In this document: positions 57,178-64,000 of the stretch, piece by piece | How the letters are laid out: each line of letters opens with the position of its first letter | Numbering within the stretch: position 1 is the stretch's first letter | Source of the DNA: Elgaria multicarinata webbii | Taxonomy: Eukaryota > Chordata > Lepidosauria > Squamata > Anguidae | Length of the DNA: 64,000 nt | NCBI RefSeq assembly: GCF_023053635.1 | Contig: NC_086173.1 | Span: forward strand, 142,695,197-142,759,196 | Direction: 5' to 3' | Position numbers and translations under genes: made by a program | Notes under the pieces: generated by a model | The model's input: only the letters and a program-made list of their open reading frames with translations | Told to the model about the DNA's origin: nothing | Database searches by the model: none

Positions 57178-57185
57178 GTCTAGAT

Positions 57186-57462
57186 AGACTTTCACTTTTG
57201 GATAGTATTTTTCAACAGAGCAGTGTCCTACATAATTTATACTGCTGGAATTTCTCCCTTGAACATTGTTTTGTTTTTAACTGAAACAACAGAGTGGCAT
57301 GAATCAAAGGATTGAATACAGACTTAGTCATACTTTGAGCAGACCCATTGAAACCAATGGAACTTCAGTTAGTCACAATTAACTAAAGGGCCATTGATTT
57401 CAATGCATCTACTGGAAGTATGACTTAGGGCACAATTATTATGGTATGCATTTATGTGTATT
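57186..57462. other. Short spacer between MITE and LINE
   Basis: AT-leaning sequence with a CATTGAAACCAATGGAACTT / GGGCCATTGATTTCAATG foldback near 57349-57405, a word pair common in reptile spacers. No gene. The human head-to-head neighbour of DALRD3, NDUFAF3, is not visible here. Confidence 0.6.
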
Positions 57463-60400
57463 ATTTATTTATTTATTTATTTATTACATTTTTATACCGC
57501 CCAATAGCCGAAGCTCTCTGGGCGGTTCACAAAAATTAAAATCATCATAAAACAACCAACAAGTTAAAAATACAAATACAAAATACAATATAAAAAGCAC
57601 AACCAGGATAAAACCACGCAGCAAAATTGATATAAGGTTAAAATACAGAGTTAAAACAGTATAATTTAAATTTAAGTTAAAATTAAGTGTTAAAATACTG
57701 AGTGAATAAAAAGGTCTTCAGCTGGCGACGAAAGGAGTACAGTGTAGGCGCCAGGCGGACCTCTCTGGGGAGCTCATTCCACAACCCGGGTGCCACAGCG
57801 GAGAAAGCCCTCCTCCTAGTAGCCACCTGCCTCACTTCCTTTGGCAGGGGCTCACGGAGAAGGGCCCCTGTAGATGATCTTAAGGTCCGGGTAGGTACAT
57901 ATGGGAGGAGGCGTTCCTTCAAATAACCTGGCCCCAAACCGTTTAGGGCTTTAAATGTCAATACCAGCACTTTGAATCGGGCCCGGACCTGGACTGGCAG
58001 CCAATGAAGTTGTAAAAGGACTGGCGTAATGTGATCTCGCCAGCCAGTCCCTGTTAGTAAACGGGCTGCCCTGTTTTGTACCAGCTGAAGCTTCCGGACC
58101 GTTTTCAAAGGCAGCCCCATGTATAACGCATTGCAGTAATCCAAGCGAGAGGTTATCAGAGCATGGATAACTGTAGCTAGGCTATCACTGTCCAGATAAG
58201 GGCGCAGTTGGTATATCAGCCTAAGCTGATAAAAGGTGCTCTTTGCCACTGAGTTCACCTGTGCCTCAAGTGACAGTTCTGGATCGAAGAGCACCCCCAA
58301 ACTACGGACCCGATCCTTTAGGGAGAGTGCAACCCCGTCCAGGACAGGGCAAACATCACCTCGCCGGACAAATGAACCACCCGCTAACAGTACCTCCGTC
58401 TTGTCTGGATTGAGTCTCAGTTTGTTAGCCCTCATCCAGTCCATTACCGTGCCCAGGCACTGGTTCAGAACAGTCACTGCCTCACCTGGGTTTGATGAAA
58501 AGGAAAGGTAGAGCTGGGTGTCATCCGCATATTGATGACACCTCAGTCCACATCTCCGGATAACCTCCCCCAGCGGCTTCATGTATATGTTAAACAGCAT
58601 AGGGGATAAAATAGAGCCCTGCGGAACCCCATGGCTTAGGAGCCACGGCACAGAGCAATAATCCCCCAGCACCACCTTCTGGAATCGGCCATCCAAGTAG
58701 GAGCGGAACCACTGCAACGCAGTACCTCCAACTCCCAGCTCAGACAGCCTATCCAGAAGGATACCATGGTCGATGGTATCGAAGGCCGCTGAGAGGTCCA
58801 GGAGAACCAACAGGGTCGCACTCCCCCTGTCTCTCTCCCGACAGAGGTCATCCCACAGGGCGACCAAGGCAGTTTCCGTTCCAAAACCAGGCCTGAAGCC
58901 CGATTGAAATGGATCTAGATAATCCGTTTCATTCAAGAGTGCCTGGAGTTGTCCTGCAACCACCCGCTCAAGCACCTTGCCCAGGAAAGGGATATTAGCC
59001 ACCGGCCTGTAGTTGTTAACATCTTCCGGGTCCAGATTAGGCTTCTTCAGGAGTGGTCTAATTACCGCCTCTTTTAAAGAGGCCGGCACCACTCCCTCTC
59101 TCAAGGAGGCATTTACAACCTCCTGGACCCAGCCGGCGATCCCCTCCTTATTTGATGTAATGAGCCACGAGGGGCAAGGGTCAAGCACACAGGTGGTCGA
59201 CCGGACTTGGCCAAGCACCTTGTCCACATCCTCGGGCCTCAATAACTGAAACTCATCCAATAAAACTGAGCAGGACGGCGCTCTGAACGCCTCTACTAGT
59301 GGTGCTGCATTAAGTGTGGTGTCCAATTCATGACGAATCTGAGCGACTTTATCTTCAAAGTGCCGTGCAAACTCGTCACAGCGTGCTACCGAGGGTTCAA
59401 CTATCTCACGCCCTGGCCCAGAGTGTAACAGGCCACGAACCACTCGGAAAAGCTCCGCCGGACGACACCGAGAAGACGCAATGCTGGTGGAAAAGAACTG
59501 CCTCTTTGCCACCCTCACCGCCACAGAGTAGGCTCGATAGTGAGCTCTAGCCCGTGTTCGATCAGACCCAGCACGAGTTTTCCTCCACCTGCGTTCTAGC
59601 CGTCTCCCCTCTTGCTTCATCGCCCTCAGCTCAGATGTATACCAAGGAGCTGACCGGGCTCTGCTCAGAGGGAGAGGACGCTTGGGCGCGATCGTGTCAA
59701 CCGCCCGAGTCATCTCTGCATTCCACAGAGCGACCTGGGCTTCGACAGGAGCACCGGCCATATCAGCAGGAAAATCCCCCAGAGCCCTCTGGAATCCATC
59801 GGAGTCCATTAGCCTCCGGGGGCGGACCATTTTAATAGGCCCCCCACCCTTGCAGAGGGGAAAGGCCGCCGAGAGTCTAAACCTCAGTAGGAAGTGATCC
59901 GACCATGACAAGGGGGTAGATGTTAGTTCCCCCACTTCCAGATCACCATCCTCCTGTCCAGTCGAGAAAACCAGATCAAGTGTGTGTCCCTTTGCATGTG
60001 TTGGGCCGATGACATGTTGAGACAGCCCCATGGTTGTCATGGCAGCCATGAAGTCCTGAGCCGCTCCGGATACAGCAGCCTCGGCATGGAAGTTGAGATC
60101 CCCCAGAACCACCATCCTGGGGGTCCTCAACACCAGGTCCGAGACAACCTCCGTCAGCTCAGGCAGGGAGACTGTTGGGCAGCGGGGTGGACGGTACACC
60201 AGCAGAATCCCTAATCTGTCTCGAGTACCCAACACACAGTACAAACACTCCAGACCAGCACTCGACTGAACAGGAAGCCTAGAGAGGGAGATTGTATTCC
60301 TATAGACCACGGCAACCCCCCCTCCCCGGCCCTCGAGTCTGTGCTGGTGCTGCACCGAGTACCCAGGAGGGCAGAGCTGGGTGAGAGCAACCCCACCCAG

Positions 60401-60867
60401 TTCACCCACCCAGGTCTCAGTGATGCATACCAGGTCAGCCCCCTCATCCACAATCAAATCATGGATGAGGGAGATTTTATTCTGGACTGACCTGGCGTTC
60501 AGCAGCAGCACCACCAGACCCGAGAGCAAGCTGATATGGCCACCAGGAACTATCCGGTTGGGGTAGGAACCAGAAGAGGGAATAGCTGTAAGGAATCTAT
60601 CCCCTCTTCTCCTCATCTGGCCTGTTCCTCCCCTAGCACCATACCTCCCCCTACCCGTGACCACAGTTATGTGGGCATCCCCGTATCCCCCAGAGCTCCC
60701 CAGGCACATATTAAAAAGTAATTAAAATGTATTTTACAATTTGCTGCTGGTTGGCTGGTTGGAGATCTTGCAGGTACAGTAGTATGGTATCTCCTATGTG
60801 CGCCGCCAAGTGCGGCGCCACTTGGCGCCGCACTCTGCGCGTCGCCGAGGCGCGCGCCGAGGCGCAG
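57463..60867 (-). mobile_element. L2-like LINE with an open 1,008-codon endonuclease/reverse transcriptase ORF
   Basis: The ORF runs 60709-57683 without a stop. The N-terminal half has an APE-type endonuclease: LLNARSVQNKISLIHDLI, ITETWVG, LGDLNFH, TLDLVFST and SDHFLLRF. The reverse transcriptase has NYRPVANIPFLGKVLERVV, LLDLSAAFDTIDH, HGVPQGSILSP and the catalytic YADD (58531-58520). The C-terminus ends FLFTQYFNT. The 3' UTR ends with GGGCGGTATAAAAATG-type sequence and (AATA)n at 57463-57490. The wording fits the L2 branch of the CR1/L2 group. Upstream, 60710-60867 is GC-rich with short palindromes and is then followed by a 152-bp tandem array. No ORF1 is visible. All catalytic motifs are present; whether it was recently active is inference. 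Confidence 0.92.
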
Positions 60868-61362
60868 CCTCTGGCAGGCTTCAGATGTACCTGTTAGGGA
60901 GAGGTGGAGCACTCAGTCAGCTGACGCCCAGCAGGTGAGGGGAGAGACTGCAGAGGGAAGCCCCAGCAGTCCCTGTTCTTCTTTCCCCCCCACCAGCCAA
61001 ACACACCCCACCTTCCCAGCCTCTGGCAGGCTGCAGATGTACCTGTTAGGGAGAGGTGGAGCACTCAGTCAGCTGACGCCCAGCAGGTGAGGGGAGAGAC
61101 TGCAGAGGGAAGCCCCAGCAGTCCCTGTTCTTCTTTCCCCCCCACCAGCCAAACACACCCCACCTTCCCAGCCTCTGGCAGGCTGCAGATGTACCTGTTA
61201 GGGAGAGGTGGAGCACTCAGTCAGCTGACGCCCAGCAGGTGAGGGGAGAGACTGCAGAGGGAAGCCCCAGCAGTCCCTGTTCTTCTTTCCCCCCCACCAG
61301 CCAAACACACCCCACCTTCCCAGCCTCTGGCAGGCTTCAGATGTACCTGTTAGGGAGAGGTA
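60868..61362. repeat. 152-bp tandem repeat, 3.25 copies
   Basis: Units begin CCTCTGGCAGGCT at 60868, 61020, 61172 and 61324, an exact 152-bp period; the fourth breaks off after GTTAGGGAGAGGT. The copies are nearly identical: the first and last share CTTCAGATG where the middle two have CTGCAGATG. The array directly abuts the presumed 5' end of the LINE on the minus strand. Confidence 0.95.
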
Positions 61363-62019
61363 CACTTTATCAAATCTTATGCATAATACATTTGCTTGCC
61401 TTTGCACTACTACAAGACAAGTCTTTGCAGCAAGACAGGGCTACCACTCTGGAAATTGTTATTTTTACAAAACAAACCCTGCTATGCAGTCCAGCATATC
61501 AACAAGATATACATTTTTGCAGAGAAGTATTTCCTAATTTTCTCCTCCATTTATGCATTAATCTTATGCTTCAGATGTTTTGTGACTTGGCCCTGAAGCT
61601 AATTACAGTTTTGGTGATTGAACCTTGTCTATTTATCTGAGATTTATGTGGGAGTGAGTGACAGCATGATTGTCAGGCATCTGCAATATCCCCTGAGTCC
61701 ATCACCATACTTTATTTATTTATACATTTATATGCTGCCTTTTCTTTCCTTTTGCAAGGAACACCCAATGTAGTGAACACCCATGGTCCTCCAAAATCAA
61801 TGGGGGGGGGTGCCTTTTGTTGGAATTTCCCTTTTAAAGACTCAGTCAAAAGCTGTAGGCTGTTTGCATATTGATTTACAGTACAGGAAATACAACAATG
61901 GAAACTGTTTGAAACAAACCAGAAGCAGAAGTGAAACATTTGAAGGCACCTCCCCTTGTCTAGCCGATGGGAAATGCAAACACATAAATCATACTTTAAT
62001 AACTTTTTTTTTCTTCAGC
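61363..62019. other. Spacer with LINE tail remnant
   Basis: No gene. Contains an AT-rich LINE tail on the minus strand near 61710-61790 (TTTATTTATTTATACATTTA then TATGCTGCC). The rest is unrecognised. Confidence 0.55.
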
Positions 62020-62341
62020 CAGCGTGACTATATGCAAAGGAGGACAGGGTTCTTGTATCTGTAACAGTTGTATAGAAAAGGGAATGTCATCAGGTGTCTT
62101 TTCTATGCATACAGCACCTGGTGAAATTCCCTCTTCATCACCACAGTTAAAGATGCAGGAGCCCTGCCCTCTTGTATCTGGTCAAGACAGCAGGGCTCCT
62201 GCAGCTTTAACTGTGGTGATAAAGAGGGGATTTCACCAGATGCTGCATGCATACAAATGACACCTGCTGAAATTCCCTTTTCAGTATAACTGTTAAAGAT
62301 ACAGGAGCCCTGTCCTCCTTTGCATATGGTCAGCAGTACTG
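62020..62341. mobile_element. Foldback DNA transposon (hAT-like MITE) with nested inverted and direct repeats
   Basis: The left arm starts CAGCGTGACTATATGCAAAG and AGGACAGGGTTCTTGTATC; the right arm is its inverted form, ending CCTCCTTTGCATATGGTCAG. Each arm contains a second, related repeat (CACCTGGTGAAATTCCCTC and CACCTGCTGAAATTCCCTT), so the element is a palindrome of two internal repeats. No protein. Target duplication not clear. Confidence 0.75.
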
Positions 62342-62717
62342 GTATCATCATCAGAACCTGTGCCCTATTATAAAAATCACGACACCTAAACCAGGGCATT
62401 GTTAACCTGTTTGATAATCCAGCCCTGGTCAGAACAGACTCTTATCTTTGTCATCAGAAGAAGAAAAAAACAGATCATCTTCAACATCTTCAACTGAGGC
62501 TGTGGATTGCATCTCCCCAACTGTTTCACCACCTGTGCTGTATATGTGATGCAGATATGTCCCACTTATATACACAGGCATATGCACATACACATAGGCA
62601 TGCATATGCAAACACACACATGTGTGCACATACACAGAGGAGGAGAGGGGCTGCTTTGGGATCACTGGGGGAGGGAAGAAGCTACCATGAAAAGCATAAA
62701 ATGTTGCTCAGGAGTTG
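62342..62717. other. Spacer with CA/CATA-rich stretch
   Basis: No gene. A degenerate ATACACATAGGCATGCATAT / ACACACATGTGTGCAC microsatellite-like tract lies near 62560-62640. Confidence 0.6.
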
Positions 62718-63801
62718 AAACCGTTGGGTGCGGTCATCCGGAGTTCTGGAGTGTGCTGTCATCAGTACGCTGACAACACGCAGCTCTACTTCTCCTTTTC
62801 TTCTTCATCAGGTGTGGCTGTGGATGTGCTGAACCGGTGCCTGGTTGTGACAATGGACTGGATGAGGGCTAATAACCTGAAACTCAATCCAGACAAGACT
62901 GAGATGCTGCTGGTGGGTGGTTCTTCTGATCGGATGAGGCGGTGTTCAACCGGTTCTGGATGGGGTTGCACTCCCCCTGAAGGGGCAGGTTCATAGCTTG
63001 GGGGTTCTCCTAGAACCATCTCTGTCACTTGAGGCTCAGGTGGCCTTGGTGGCATCGAGTGCTTTCTACCAACTCCGGTTGCTGGCCCAGCTACGCCCCT
63101 ATCTGGACAGGGATAACCTAGCTTCAGTTGTCCATACTCTGGTAATCTCCAAATTAGATTACTGCAATGCCCTCTACATGGGGCAGCCTTTGAAGATGGT
63201 TCGGAAGCTGCAGCTTGTGCAAAATGCATTGGCCAGATTGATAGCTGGAATAGGGAGGTTTGAGCATAGAACACCGATTCTGGCCCACTTGCATTGGCTG
63301 CCTAAACGTTTCTGAGCCCAATTCAAGGTGCTGGTTTTAACCTATAAAGCCCTACATGGCTTGGGACCGCAATACCTGATGGAACGCCTCTCCCGACATG
63401 AACCTACCCGTGCACTGCGCTCAACATCTAAGGTCCTCCTCTGAGTGCCTACTCCGAGGGAAGCTCGGAGGATGGCAACAAGGGAGAGAGCCTTTTCAGT
63501 GACGCCCCCCCCCCCCCGACTGTGGAATGATCTCCCCGATGTTGCCTGGCGCCAACATTGGTATCTTTTCGGCGCCAGGTCAAGACTTTTCTCTTCTCTC
63601 GGGCATTTTAACAGCATTTAACAATGTTAAGTTTGTTTTTAATGGACCCCAGAATTGTTGTTTTTAAATGCATACTGTTGTTTTTGTGTTTCTGATGGCT
63701 TTTAAAATTTTGTATACTTTTTAATGTTTGCCGTTTTTGGCTGTTGTGGACCGCCCAAAGAGCTTCAGCTATGAGGCAGTATATAAATGTAATAAATAAA
63801 T
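62718..63801 (+). mobile_element. L2-like LINE, 5'-truncated, moderately old
   Basis: Starts within the reverse transcriptase (CHQYADNTQLYFSFSSSS), continues [35 protein letters not shown] and HLHWLPKRF, with frame changes between. It ends CAGTATATAAATGTAATAAA. The YADD motif reads YADN here, and a poly-C run (63505-63518) interrupts the frame. Sister to the copies at 52.2 and 57.5 kb but older. Confidence 0.88.
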
Positions 63802-64000
63802 AGAGTGGGGGTGTCCTCTAGAAGGGCTTTGGCAATTGGGCAGCAAAACAAGACATGGTATGCCCTGCACAGGATATGTGAAAGAATCTAGATGAAGATG
63901 TGGCAGAGATTTGGATTTTAATGCTCCACATCGCTTTTAACTTTGTTTTTTTCAGATGCAAAGAAGGATGTAGAGATTACAACTGCCACTTTCTTCCTCA
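63802..64000. other. Window end, possible splice acceptor
   Basis: Unrecognised sequence ending with TTTGTTTTTTTCAG at about 63942-63955 followed by an open frame in one phase (DAKKDVEITTATFFL). This could be the start of an exon of the next gene or chance. Confidence 0.25.

Noticed and set aside
57186-64000. NDUFAF3 expected head-to-head with DALRD3
   Set aside because: No plus-strand exon resembling NDUFAF3 was found; the stretch is repeats. It may lie beyond the window or elsewhere.

Overview
The window looks like nuclear DNA from a squamate reptile, probably a lizard. The genes are vertebrate, multi-exon and GT-AG spliced. The repeats combine RTE/BovB LINE pieces (typical of squamates), L2- and CR1-type LINEs, CORE/tRNA-type SINEs and hAT-like foldback MITEs. 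The gene order P4HTM > WDR6 > DALRD3 matches human 3p21.31. No rRNA, tRNA gene, CRISPR or prokaryotic feature is present.

Layout. (1) 188-8884, minus: a complete four-exon secreted frizzled-related (sizzled/crescent-type) gene. (2) 11895-22438, plus: P4HTM exons 2-8; its 5' coding exon(s) are not visible, so the sFRP gene may lie inside the first P4HTM intron. (3) 22439-28240: 3' UTR and repeats, including a BovB fragment. (4) 28240-37629, plus: WDR6 with a GC-rich promoter, a noncoding first exon and six coding exons (1,111 aa). (5) 39255-42481, plus: an unrecognised three-exon gene encoding about 292 aa. (6) 42949-56824, minus: DALRD3, twelve clear coding exons plus one problematic one, with a CRE about 80 bp upstream of the start codon. 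(7) 57-64 kb: repeats, dominated by an L2-like LINE with an open 1,008-codon ORF, a 152-bp tandem array upstream of it, a foldback element and an older L2 copy.

Function. WDR6 (FTSJ1 partner in wobble-base ribose methylation) and DALRD3 (METTL2 partner for m3C in tRNA-Arg) are both noncatalytic partners of tRNA methyltransferases and lie close together. P4HTM is an ER-membrane prolyl hydroxylase. The sFRP is a secreted Wnt or tolloid/BMP pathway modulator of a type that mammals lack.

Most unusual items: a nearly perfect 312-bp-arm palindrome with a 15-bp target duplication and a hammerhead-ribozyme-like core in DALRD3 intron 2; the uncharacterised gene between WDR6 and DALRD3; a one-base frame conflict in DALRD3 exon 6; and a hAT MITE with perfect 8-bp target duplication and ZNF143/THAP11-like motifs just upstream of DALRD3. 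All exon models were assembled by eye from splice signals, phase and remembered human proteins; none was checked by alignment or RNA data.
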